From DATLNF01 sp963765815 (GTDB lineage Bacteria; Actinomycetota; Actinomycetes; BP-191): 64,000 nucleotides of DNA. Below the pieces are notes generated by a model. The model saw nothing but the letters and a program-made list of their open reading frames with translations, was not told the origin of the DNA and searched no databases. The DNA lies in assembly GCA_963765815.1 (NCBI GenBank), contig CAVXXT010000008.1, forward strand, positions 186,001 to 250,000, read 5' to 3'. Positions 7,781 through 15,502 of the stretch are shown one piece after another; position 1 is the stretch's first letter, and each line of letters begins with the position of its first letter. Both the position numbers and the translations under genes were made by a program.

Positions 7781-8440
7781 GTGACCGTGATGCAGCTGCC
7801 GGGGCACGGACGGGTCAACCGACCGCCGTCGCTCCGGTTCGGTGTGTCCCGGCTCAGTGTCCGTGACCTGCGTGCGCTGGCCCGTGTCCCCGGCCCCGCG
7901 CACGGCCTCTTCCGTCCGCGCAAGCGCCCGATGCACGTGCTCGGCGTACTCGGCCTCGACGTCCTCATGCTGGTCGGCATCGTCGCCTTCGCCGCCCTCG
8001 GGATCGGGCCGCACGTCGCCAACTACCGCACGCTGACGATGCTGACCGCGAGCATGCGGCCGTCGTTCCCGCCCGGCTCGATCGTCGTAGTCACCGAGGC
8101 GCCGGTGTCGACCCTGCGCGCGGGCGACGTCATCACCTTCCACGCGCCGATCGAGGACCGCCGGGTCGTCACGCACCGCGTGGTCGAGGTCAACCGGGTC
8201 GGCGACGTGACGAAGGTCATCACCAAGGGCGACGCCAACAACGCCAACGACCCGTGGGGCGAGTTCGCGATCAAGGGCTCCACCGTCTGGAAGGCGCGCG
8301 GCGACGTGCCGCTCGCCGGCCACGCGCTCGCGAGCCTGCGCCGACCCCAGGTGCAGCTCGTCATGACGCGCGGGCTGCCGCTCGCGCTGCTGCTCTGGTT
8401 GCTCGCTTCCGTCTGGCGGCGAGATGACGCGCCGGCGTGA
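7781..8440 (+). CDS. sipW: SipW/ER-type signal peptidase I
   Basis: A 219-residue membrane protein. The GTG at 7781 follows a GAGGGAGG site at 7765-7772 with 8-nt spacing; a GTG at 7772 is also possible. A cytoplasmic N-terminus precedes a membrane segment (VLGVLGLDVLMLVGIVAF). The catalytic Ser is in LTASMRPSF (about residue 91). The second active residue is His in VVTHRVVEV (about 132), the Ser/His arrangement of archaeal/ER-type and SipW enzymes instead of Ser/Lys. KGDANNANDPW is the conserved box. A second membrane segment lies near the end. It would process the camelysin-like protein upstream and the FN3 protein downstream, whose start overlaps its end by 17 nt. Confidence 0.9.
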   Translation: MTVMQLPGHGRVNRPPSLRFGVSRLSVRDLRALARVPGPAHGLFRPRKRPMHVLGVLGLDVLMLVGIVAFAALGIGPHVANYRTLTMLTASMRPSFPPGSIVVVTEAPVSTLRAGDVITFHAPIEDRRVVTHRVVEVNRVGDVTKVITKGDANNANDPWGEFAIKGSTVWKARGDVPLAGHALASLRRPQVQLVMTRGLPLALLLWLLASVWRRDDAPA

Positions 8441-8864
8441 CATCGGCCGGACGACCGCGGTGCTGCTCGTCGGCGTCGCGGTCTTCACCGCTGTCCCGGC
8501 CTGGGCCGGCTACACCGATCAGACCGCCACCGCGTCGATGAGCGTCACGTCCGGCGTCCTCGCGCCGCCCACCGCACCGGCTGCCGTCGCGAGCTGCGTC
8601 GGGACCATCGTGAAGCTGCCGCGCGTGACCGTCTCGTGGACGGCGACAGCGTCGACGTACGCGACGGGCTACGCGATCATGCGGCTGACCGCGGGTGCCT
8701 ACGTGCAGATCGGCACCGTGAGCGGCCGCACCACGACGTCGTACGCCGACAACACGGTCGCGCTGGGGACGACGTACACCTACAAGGTGCGCGCGACCTT
8801 CCAGAACTGGTACGCCGAGACCACCGGCACAGCGAGCGCCACCACCGCCCTCGTCTGCCTCTAG
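8424..8864 (+). CDS. Secreted fibronectin type III-like protein with SipW-type signal
   Basis: A 146-residue protein that overlaps the signal peptidase gene by 17 nt. The N-terminal hydrophobic region ends AWAGYTDQTATASMSVTSG, close to the SipW-substrate pattern of the camelysin-like protein, so it is likely processed by the same enzyme. Residues about 45-145 form one fibronectin type III-like domain: VTVSWTATA..YATGYAIMR, a GRTTTSYADN turn and a TTYTYKVRATFQNW strand. Two Cys bracket the domain. A minor fibre component or anchor is a reasonable guess. Confidence 0.75.
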   Translation: MTRRRDIGRTTAVLLVGVAVFTAVPAWAGYTDQTATASMSVTSGVLAPPTAPAAVASCVGTIVKLPRVTVSWTATASTYATGYAIMRLTAGAYVQIGTVSGRTTTSYADNTVALGTTYTYKVRATFQNWYAETTGTASATTALVCL

Positions 8865-8888
8865 CCGTCCCCGCCCCGCCCCCTCTCC

Positions 8889-8941
8889 CGAACTGTGCGA
8901 GAGCTCGAGCACGCGCACCGTCGGGGGCGACACACAGTTCG
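8889..8941 (-). repeat. 53-bp palindromic element A (upstream end of copy 1)
   Basis: Begins CGAACTGTG and ends CACAGTTCG, so its ends pair with each other. Read on the minus strand it matches element B at 46 of 53 positions. The centre carries GCGTGCT, seen also in B and D. Confidence 0.8.
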
Positions 8942-9018
8942 CGGAGCGCGGCCGGGCTCGGTCCACAGATCGGCAGCATCGGCGGGGCCCCCACGCCGGT
9001 GCGCACGACCATGGCCGG

Positions 9019-9930
9019 ATGGATGCGTTGCTCGCCGCGCTCGGCCGCGGACAGGACGGGGTGTTCACCCCTGACCAGGCGATGCGATACGGCGGGCTGA
9101 GCCGCGCCCAGGTGGACCGCCGGGTGAAGGCCGGCGAGTGGGTCGAGGTGCAGCCGGACGTGCTGCGCGCTGCGACGACGCCGGTGACCTTCCGCGTGCA
9201 GGCGCGCTCCGCACTGCTCTCGATCGGCGGACTGGTCGCTCTGTGCGGGCACGCCGGCGGGTACGCCGCCGACTTCCCCCGCGTCGACGAGCCGCGTCGG
9301 ATCGAGCTCGCCGTCGACAGCAGTCGCGCGGACGTAGGGCTCCGCGGCGTCGACATCCGCCGCCGCCGCGGCTTCGCCCCGGAGCACGTCGTCGAGCACA
9401 ACGGGCTTGCGGTGCTGGAGCGGCACCTGCTCGTGCTCGACCTGGCTCGATCGCTGAGCCGACGCGCGCTGCACGCGCTCGTGCATGACGAGCTGTTCCG
9501 GGACCGGGTCGACCCGGTGCGGCTCAATGCGGCGCGGGGTCGCGGCCGAGCGGGCTCGGCACTGCTCGGCGTCGTCTTGTCCGACATCGCCAAGAAGCAC
9601 GACACGCTCGCCGAGGTCGTGGGCTGCGCGCTGTTGCGAGAGGCCGGCGTGCATGACCTCGAGCCCAACGAGTCGCCGTACCCGCACCTCACGCCTGCCG
9701 ACGCGCTCATCCGTGCGGCTCGCCTGGCGATCGACATCAATGGCCCGGTGCACGCGCTGACCGCCAAGCGCCGCGTCGACGCCGCGAAGGCGGTCGACTA
9801 CGCCGCCGTCGACTACCTGCTCCTACCCGCGACGAACGAGGACATCTTCCAGGGTGGGATCACCTGGGCCCGTCGGGTCTACGCGCTGGTCGAGCAGCGC
9901 CGCGCCCAGTTCGCCGGTCTCACCGGCTGA
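9019..9930 (+). CDS. AbiEi-type winged-helix protein with Vsr/DUF559-like C-terminal half
   Basis: A 303-residue protein. Residues about 8-50 (GQDGVFTPDQAMRYGG.., RVKAGEWVEV) are the AbiEi_4-type winged-helix N-domain found in type IV antitoxins and in many actinobacterial proteins. The C-terminal half has ARLAIDINGPVH, then R-x-D and YLLLPATNEDIF, in the order seen in DUF559/Vsr-like PD-(D/E)xK proteins, though that match is remote. No partner toxin of the AbiEii nucleotidyltransferase family is adjacent. A frameshifted paralogue lies at 14,146-15,056. The gene and its leader are bracketed by inverted 53-bp palindromes, so it may be the protein gene of a small mobile or repeat-associated element. 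Confidence 0.75.
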   Translation: MDALLAALGRGQDGVFTPDQAMRYGGLSRAQVDRRVKAGEWVEVQPDVLRAATTPVTFRVQARSALLSIGGLVALCGHAGGYAADFPRVDEPRRIELAVDSSRADVGLRGVDIRRRRGFAPEHVVEHNGLAVLERHLLVLDLARSLSRRALHALVHDELFRDRVDPVRLNAARGRGRAGSALLGVVLSDIAKKHDTLAEVVGCALLREAGVHDLEPNESPYPHLTPADALIRAARLAIDINGPVHALTAKRRVDAAKAVDYAAVDYLLLPATNEDIFQGGITWARRVYALVEQRRAQFAGLTG

Positions 9931-9945
9931 CCCGCGCCCCCCCGC

Positions 9946-9998
9946 CGATCTGTGTGTCGCGCCCGACGGTCGGCGTGCTTGCGCTGTCGCACAGTTCG
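9946..9998 (+). repeat. 53-bp palindromic element B (downstream end of copy 1)
   Basis: Begins CGATCTGTG and ends CACAGTTCG, 15 nt after the stop of the AbiEi-like gene. It matches A (reverse complement) at 46 of 53 positions and D at about 39; over its last 26 bases it matches D at 24. Confidence 0.8.
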
Positions 9999-10135
9999 GC
10001 GAAGTGGTCACGGGCCGCTGACACTCGGCGTACCGTCAGTGACAGCCAGGCCCGACCAGTCCAGCCTGTGCTGCTGTCGGCCACAAGTCTGGGCACGCGC
10101 GCGATCTTGCGACCCATGACGGATCGAGCCCCCTG

Positions 10136-11287
10136 ATGCCCGGCTCTCGACCTGTGCTCTCCCGTTTCGTCCCGCAGATGCTCGTCGACGCGGTGCTGCT
10201 GGCGCAGATCGTGGAGGCGTCGGCCGACGCCATCTTCAGCGAGGACCTGGCCGGCCGGATCACCAGCTGGAACGCGGCCGCCGAGCGGGTCTACGGCTGC
10301 TCGGCCGAGGACATGCTCGGTCAGGCCGCCGCCGACCTGCTGCCCGACGAGACGGCCGCGCAGCTGCGCTCGTCGCACGAGCTGGCACTCGCGGGGGAGC
10401 GGATCGAGCGCTTCGACACGTGGCACCAGCGCCCGGACGGGCGCCACATCGCGGTGTCGATGACGGTGTCGCCGCTTGTCGGCACGGATGGCGAAGTTGC
10501 CGGCCTCGCGACCAGCGTGCAGGAGATCACCGACCGCATCGTGCTCAGTGCCGAGGTCGAGGACGTTCACCGCACGTTGGAGAAGCAGTACGCCGCCCTC
10601 GCTCGGTCCAACCGCGACCTCGAGCAGTTCGCCTACGTTGCGTCCCACGACCTCTCCGAGCCGCTGCGCGCGATGACCGGCTTCGTGCAGCTGCTCGAGC
10701 GGCGCTACGCCGACTCGCTCGACGAGCGAGGGACGCGCTACATCTTCCACGTCGTCGACGGGGCCGCGCGGATGCGCACCCTGATCGACGACCTGCTCGA
10801 GTACTCGCGCTTCCTGCGCAGCGACCGGCAGCGTTGCCGGGTCGACACCGGTGCGGTCGCCGATCGCGTGCTGCGTGGGATGAAGGTGGACAACGTCCGG
10901 GTCGGCGAGCTCGATGCAGTGTGGAGCGACGAGGCGTCGGTGACCGCCGTGCTGCAGAACCTCGTCAGCAACGCGCTGAAGTTCCATCGGCCGGACGAGG
11001 TCGGCGTGGTCGAGATCAGCTCGACCCGCGAAGGCGCCAGAGTCATCCTCACCGTTGACGACGACGGGATCGGCATCGCGCCCGAGTACCGGGAGCGCGT
11101 CTTCGGGATGTTCGCCCGGCTGCACCTGCGCGAGGAGTACGCCGGCACCGGCATCGGTCTCGCCATCGTGCAGCAGATCGCCGAACGCGGCGACGGCCGG
11201 GTGTGGGTCGAGGCGTCGCCGCTCGGCGGCAGCCGGTTCAGCATCAGCCTGCCGGCGGCACCCGCGCCGATCGTGGCCGCGGCGTGA
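10136..11287 (+). CDS. PAS-domain sensor histidine kinase (phytochrome-kinase type)
   Basis: A 383-residue soluble kinase. A PAS domain covers about residues 20-135 (IVEASADAIFSEDLAGRITSWN). It is followed by a coiled linker, a HisKA-like segment FAYVASHDLSEPLRAM with phospho-acceptor His about 171, an N-box LVSNALKF, a G1 box DDDGIGIAPE and a G2 box GTGIGLAIVQQIAERG. The SHDLSEPLR form is typical of the kinase class that pairs with Rcp1-like single-domain regulators, exactly what follows: the next start overlaps this stop by 4 nt. There is no membrane segment, so it senses a cytoplasmic signal. Confidence 0.92.
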   Translation: MPGSRPVLSRFVPQMLVDAVLLAQIVEASADAIFSEDLAGRITSWNAAAERVYGCSAEDMLGQAAADLLPDETAAQLRSSHELALAGERIERFDTWHQRPDGRHIAVSMTVSPLVGTDGEVAGLATSVQEITDRIVLSAEVEDVHRTLEKQYAALARSNRDLEQFAYVASHDLSEPLRAMTGFVQLLERRYADSLDERGTRYIFHVVDGAARMRTLIDDLLEYSRFLRSDRQRCRVDTGAVADRVLRGMKVDNVRVGELDAVWSDEASVTAVLQNLVSNALKFHRPDEVGVVEISSTREGARVILTVDDDGIGIAPEYRERVFGMFARLHLREEYAGTGIGLAIVQQIAERGDGRVWVEASPLGGSRFSISLPAAPAPIVAAA

Positions 11288-11727
11288 ACGGCACAGCAGG
11301 GCCGACCCAGATCCTGCTCGTCGAGGACAGCCTCGCCGACATCGAGCTCACGCTGGACGCGTTGGGTGACGCGAAGGTGGCCAACGTCGTCACGGTCATC
11401 CGCGACGGCGCGTCCGCGATGGCGCACCTGCGATCCGCCGAGCACCCGCTGCCGGACCTGATCATCCTCGACCTCAACCTGCCGAGGATGTCCGGCCTTG
11501 AGGTCCTCGCCGCAATGCGCGACGTCGAGGAGCTGCGGCGCATCCCGGTCGCGGTCCTGACGACGTCGATCCTGGACGCCGATGTCGTGCAGACCTACGA
11601 GCTGGGCGGCAACTGCTTCCTCACCAAGCCGGTGGACTTCGATGAGTTCCAGCACGTCGTCGAGGCCATCGACGACTTCTGGCTCAACACTGTCCGGCTT
11701 CCGAACACCGTACGGCTCCCGCAGTGA
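11284..11727 (+). CDS. Single-domain response regulator (Rcp1-like)
   Basis: A 147-residue receiver domain with no output domain. The acidic pair is in LLVEDSLAD, the phospho-acceptor Asp63 in LIILDLNLPRMSG, Thr in VAVLTTS and the conserved Lys115 in FLTKPVDF. The C-terminal tail holds a short duplication, NTVRLP twice. The GTG start overlaps the kinase stop (GTGA), and its own stop overlaps the next GTG, so kinase, regulator and diguanylate-type protein form one operon. Proteins of this type pass phosphate or act by protein contact. Confidence 0.93.
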   Translation: MNGTAGPTQILLVEDSLADIELTLDALGDAKVANVVTVIRDGASAMAHLRSAEHPLPDLIILDLNLPRMSGLEVLAAMRDVEELRRIPVAVLTTSILDADVVQTYELGGNCFLTKPVDFDEFQHVVEAIDDFWLNTVRLPNTVRLPQ

Positions 11728-14076
11728 GCACCGCGACCGTCGCCGTCGATCCGACGATCGACGGAGATGCGCCGTTTCGGCTGCTGCTGATCGAGGACTC
11801 GACCGCCGACAGCGAGCTGGTGCTCGCCCTGCTCGAGGACGGACTGCCCCAGGCCACGGTCCGCGTGGTCGCGACTCTTCAGGACGCGCTCGCCGAGCTC
11901 GAGGTGAACGACTACGACGCCACGCTGGCTGATCTCTCACTGCCCGACGCCGACGGCCTGGCGGTCGTCCGCGCCGTCCGGTCCGCCCACCCCGCGACGG
12001 CACTGCTCGTGCACACCAGCCGCGTCGACGGTCGCCTCGCCCTGTGGGCGCTGGCCGAAGGGGCGCAGGACTACCTGGTGAAAGGCGCGCAGGACGGTGC
12101 GCATCTGGCCGTGTCCCTGCTCCATGCGCTGCAGCGCCAACGAGCCGAGCAGGAGAAGAACCGCTACCTGCAGCTCGCGCGCGGTCTGCTGAACGCGTTG
12201 GAGGCAGCCACCTGCGCCGTTGACGGCGACGGCGTGATCATCGCCGCGAACGCGGCGTGGCAGGACCTCATCGACTTCACCGAGGGTTCTGCAGCCGACT
12301 GCGGTGAGGGGAGCCAGTACGACGAGGTGTGCGGCGCCGCGATGAGGACCGTCGGGCCAGCGGCGATCGAGGACGTGGTGCGGGGGCTGCGCGCGGTGCT
12401 CGCCCGACGCGTGGACCGCTTCCAGCTCGAGTACCCGTGCCAGGGGTCGGACGGCGCCGAGCGCTGGTTCAGCGTGCGCATCTCGCCGGGGGACCGCGAC
12501 GGGGGCTTCGGCGCGGTCGTGAGTCACGTCGACGTGACCGCGATGCGGCTGGTGCAGGAGGAGCTCTCGCGGCAGACGCTGCACGACGCGCTCACCGGGC
12601 TGCCCAACCGGCTGCTCCTCACCGACCGGCTAGGGCAGGCACTGACCGACGCCGAGCGCCGCGGGTCGAAAGTGGGGGTCGGGTTCCTCGACCTCGACCA
12701 CTTCAAACGGGTCAACGACAGCCTCGGGCACTCGGCCGGCGACGAGCTGCTCGTCCAGGTCGCCGCTCGGCTCTCCGCCGCGCTGCGCGCCGGTGACACG
12801 CTCGCGAGGTTCGCCGGCGACGAGTTCGTCGTCGTGTGGCGCGACCTCGCGTCGCGGGACGAGGTCGAGCTGCTCGTCGAGCGGCTTGCCCGCACGTTGG
12901 ACGATCCCTTTCGGCTCGGGGAGACGTCGGTCACGGTCACGGCCAGCGTGGGTGTCGTCGTCGGCGCTGCGCCGCAGACGGTCGACGCGCTTCTCGCCGA
13001 CGCCGATGCGGCGATGTACGACGCGAAGACCCACGCGCGCGGTCGGGCCCGGGTGTTCACCGACGAGATGCGCCGCGACGCCGCCGACCGGATGAGCACC
13101 GAGGTCCTCCTCCGCGCCGCGGTGCAGAAGGACGAGCTGGTGCTGCACTACCAGCCGGTCGTGGACCTGGGCACCGGGAAGGTAGTCGGCGTTGAGGCGC
13201 TGGTCCGGTGGCAGCACCCCGAGCGAGGTCTCGTGGGCCCGGCGGAGTTCATCCCGATCGCGGAGGCGAGCGGGCTGATCGTCCCGCTCGGGCGGCTGGG
13301 TGCTCGAGCGCGCCTGCCGCGACGCCGCGGCGATCTCGGGGCCGGCGTCGTCGCTCGAGATGGCGGTCAACCTGTCGGCGTTCGAGCTGACGCAGCCGGA
13401 CGTGATCAAGAACGTGCAGGACGCGCTGCGGTTCAGCGGGCTCGACCCTGCGCGGCTGCTGATCGAGGTCACCGAGTCGGCCCTGATGGAGGACGAGGAG
13501 GCGGCCGCCCTCGCCCTCGACGAGTTCGCGCGACTCGGCGTCCGCGTCGCGATCGACGACTTCGGCACCGGCTACAGCTCGCTGCTGTACCTCCGGCGTT
13601 ACCCGATCCGGGCGATCAAGCTCGATCGCGCCTTCGTCAGCGGCATCGGCTCCAGCGCCGACGACGAGGCGATCTGCAAGAGCGTGGTGAGCCTGGCCAA
13701 GGCGGTCTGCGCGATCTCGATCGCCGAAGGCGTCGAGACCGCGGAGCAGTACGCCGCACTGCGTTCCTACGGGTGCCGACTGGCGCAGGGCTACCTGTGG
13801 TCGCCCGCGGTGTGCCTCGACGACCTGGCCGAGGCAATCACCCGGTGCGAGCAGGTGCCGGTGCCCGCGCCGACGTACCGCCAGCGCAAGGCTGGTCCGA
13901 CGATCGGCGTCGCGACGACGGAGCGGATCCAGAGCCTGTACGCCGACGGCGCGTCGCTGCACACGATCGCCAACGTCCTCAACCAGGACGAGGTGCCGTG
14001 CCCGACCGGACGGCGCTGGAGCTCCAGCAGCGTGGCGCTGCTCTACTCGAACGCCGGCGCCGCGGCACCGTCATAG
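11724..14076 (+). pseudogene. Receiver-PAS-GGDEF-EAL protein with recombinase-like HTH tail, broken by one frameshift
   Basis: The receiver domain (Asp70, Lys120), a PAS-like region and GGDEF (motif present as AGDEF in ARFAGDEFVVV) are read from the GTG at 11,724. The EAL domain begins (VGVEALVRWQHP) but the frame slips at about 13,296, where one extra C separates GLIVPLGR from the expected WVLERAC. The rest continues in the next frame with EVTES, IDDFGTGYSSL and KLDRAFV, so all catalytic EAL motifs survive. The length is 3n+1, consistent with a single insertion. After EAL, about 60 residues (TTERIQSLYADGAS...CPTGRRWSSSSV) resemble the recombinase-domain HTH of large serine recombinases. It would make or break c-di-GMP if intact. 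The break may be a sequencing error. Confidence 0.8.
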
Positions 14077-14089
14077 CCCGCCCCACCGC

Positions 14090-14142
14090 CGAACTGCGCG
14101 ACCGGCTGAGCACAACGACCGCTACCCCCGCCGCGCAGTTCG
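14090..14142 (-). repeat. 53-bp palindromic element C (downstream end of copy 2)
   Basis: Begins CGAACTGCGC and ends GCGCAGTTCG, three bases from the stop codon of the second AbiEi-like gene. It also lies 13 nt after the stop of the GGDEF-EAL gene, so it could act on both transcripts. It matches D at 41 of 53 positions in inverted orientation. Confidence 0.78.
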
Positions 14143-14145
14143 AGG

Positions 14146-15056
14146 TCAGGCGGACTCGTCACGGAACTGCGCCCGACGGCCATCGGCCAGAGCGGCGATG
14201 CGGCGGGCCCACCTGAGCCCGCCGACGAACACCTCCTCGTTGGTCACCGGCAGCAGGAGGTGCTCGGCGTTGGCGTAGTCGAGAGCTTTCGCCGCGTCGG
14301 TACGCCGCTTCGCCGCTGTCGAGTGGACCGACCCGTTGATGTCGAGGGCCAGCCGGGCAGCGCGGATCAGGGCGTCGGCGGGCGTGAGCCACGGCTCGGG
14401 CGCCGCATTCGGCTCGAGGTCGTGGATGCCCACTTCCCGCAGCAGCGCGCAGCCGACGACCTCCGCGACGGTGTCGTGCTTGTTCGCGTAGTCGAGGAGG
14501 ACCCGACCGAGGAGCGCGGAGCCCTCGCGGCCGCGGCGGCGTACCGAGTTGAGCCGCACCGGTTCGATCCGGTGGTGGAAGGCCTCGTCCTGGACGAGGG
14601 TGTGCAGTGCGGTTCGCGACAAGGTGCGGGCCAGATCGAGGACGAGCAGATGGCGTTCGAGGACCTCGATCCGTTGTGCTCGACGACGTGCGACTCGACG
14701 AAGCCGCGGCGGCGGCGGATGGTCACTCCGGGCAGGCCGATGTCCTCCCGGCCGATCGCGACCGCGACCTCGATGACGTCGGGCTCGCCGAACCTCGCCA
14801 TCCCGCTCGCCCACGCGCCGGTGCGCCCGCACAGCGCGACGACGCCGCCGACCGCGAAGAGGGCGGCCCGCGCGCGCAGCCGAGCTGTGACCGGGGTGGT
14901 GGCGGCGCGCAGGACGCCTTCGTAGATCTCGACGAGCTCACCCGCGGCGATCCGACGTGAGACCTGCCACGCCGTGAGGCCGCCGTACTTCATCGCCTGC
15001 TCGCGGAGGAACACGCCGTCCTGTCCTCGGCCGAGGCGCGCCAGCGTTGGGTCCAT
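14146..15056 (-). pseudogene. Second AbiEi-like gene, inactivated by a 1-nt deletion
   Basis: Paralogue of the gene at 9,019. The N-terminal half reads in one frame (GQDGVFLREQAMKYGG to RRRRGFVESHVVEHNG) and the C-terminal half in another (IEVLERHLLVLDLARTL to the end). The switch is at about 14,670, where copy 1 has GGG-CTT and this copy has GG-ATC. The total is 911 nt against 912 for copy 1, so exactly one base is missing. No other stop or indel is seen, so the damage is recent or is a sequencing error. Confidence 0.85.
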
Positions 15057-15128
15057 CCACACAGATTGCGGCCGGCCCGGGAGCCGCAGGCACTCGCGAG
15101 CCGACTCTGTGGACATCGCGCCCGCCCG

Positions 15129-15181
15129 CGAACTGAGCGGCGCGGGTAGCGCTGCGCGTGCTTGCGCCGTCGCGCAGTTCG
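15129..15181 (+). repeat. 53-bp palindromic element D (upstream end of copy 2)
   Basis: Begins CGAACTGAGC and ends GCGCAGTTCG. It shares GCGTGCTTGCGC and the following GTCGC-x-CAGTTCG with B. It marks the junction between the unit and the structured region to its right. Confidence 0.78.
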
Positions 15182-15198
15182 GGTTTGGGGCCCGAACA

Positions 15199-15430
15199 GC
15201 AGACAACCCCCGGGCGCTTCCTCGTCGCGCCGACCAGATGGTCGGAGCGGGAGGGCCGGCTGGACGAGTGCCGGCGCCCGGGGGTGCGGTGTCTGCCTTG
15301 GTCTCCGCCGAACGCCAGAAGGGCGCAACAGCAAGATCCGTCAGGCCTTGGTCTGGCGGCTAGCGGGCAGCCACCTCACGTGTCCTGGCTCTATGCATTA
15401 ACCGGACCACCTCCTCTCGCGTGTACGACC
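15199..15430 (-). ncRNA. Leader-like structured RNA on the minus strand, followed by no intact gene
   Basis: This 320-nt gap (15,183-15,502) has no ordinary gene. On the minus strand a plausible promoter is followed by a strong ribosome site, a 12-codon frame and two large hairpins. Hairpin 1 pairs CGCCAGA with TCTGGCG (15,313-15,319 and 15,352-15,358) and extends outward. Hairpin 2 spans 15,199-15,296: a 12-bp stem (ACCCCCGGGCGC with its complement) plus a further 7 bp, enclosing CCGACC-AGAT-GGTCGG. The layout resembles a translational or transcriptional attenuator. Whether the plus strand is used instead is open. Confidence 0.4.
15360..15398 (-). CDS. Putative 12-residue leader peptide MHRARTREVAAR
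   Basis: An ATG at 15,398 with GAGGAGGT (15,409-15,416 on the complement) 10 nt upstream. The peptide holds RAR and RTR, both Arg-x-Arg. Some macrolide-dependent arrest peptides contain such motifs, so ribosome stalling is conceivable. It is too short to judge coding by composition. Confidence 0.35.
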   Translation of the reverse strand: MHRARTREVAAR

Positions 15431-15459
15431 ACGGTAAGCGCGGTTTCCGCTCCCCGCAA
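15431..15459 (-). promoter_or_regulatory. Possible promoter for the leader-like RNA
   Basis: On the minus strand TTGCGG (15,454-15,459) and TACCGT (15,431-15,436) are 17 nt apart, close to vegetative -35/-10 spacing. Found by eye only. Confidence 0.35.
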
Positions 15460-15502
15460 TGCGAATAAGGACTATCAGCGGGTGGTCTTAGGCTTCTGAC
15501 CC

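Larger units (their letters stand above)
8889..9998 (+). mobile_element. Repeat-bracketed AbiEi-like unit, copy 1 (intact)
   Basis: A 1,110-bp unit consisting of a 53-bp palindromic element, a 77-nt leader, the AbiEi-like gene, 15 nt and a second 53-bp element in inverted orientation. The two ends match at 46 of 53 positions by my hand alignment. Copy 2 at 14,090-15,181 has the same plan in the opposite direction. No target-site duplication is obvious at either end. Calling it mobile is an inference from architecture. Confidence 0.6.
14090..15181 (-). mobile_element. Repeat-bracketed AbiEi-like unit, copy 2 (inverted, frameshifted)
   Basis: A 1,092-bp unit with the same order as copy 1 but on the minus strand: element D, 72-nt leader, AbiEi-like gene, 3 nt, element C. 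The leaders of the two copies share GTCCACAGA followed by TCGGC, so homology extends outside the coding region. Confidence 0.55.

Noticed and set aside
9019..9930. A functional AbiE toxin-antitoxin pair
   Set aside because: Only the AbiEi-type winged-helix domain is present; no AbiEii nucleotidyltransferase gene is adjacent to either copy.
15199..15375. Small SRP RNA or tmRNA in the structured gap
   Set aside because: CCAAGGCAGA resembles part of the SRP RNA, but the GGAAGGAAGCAGC core is missing, and no tRNA-like ends are present for tmRNA.
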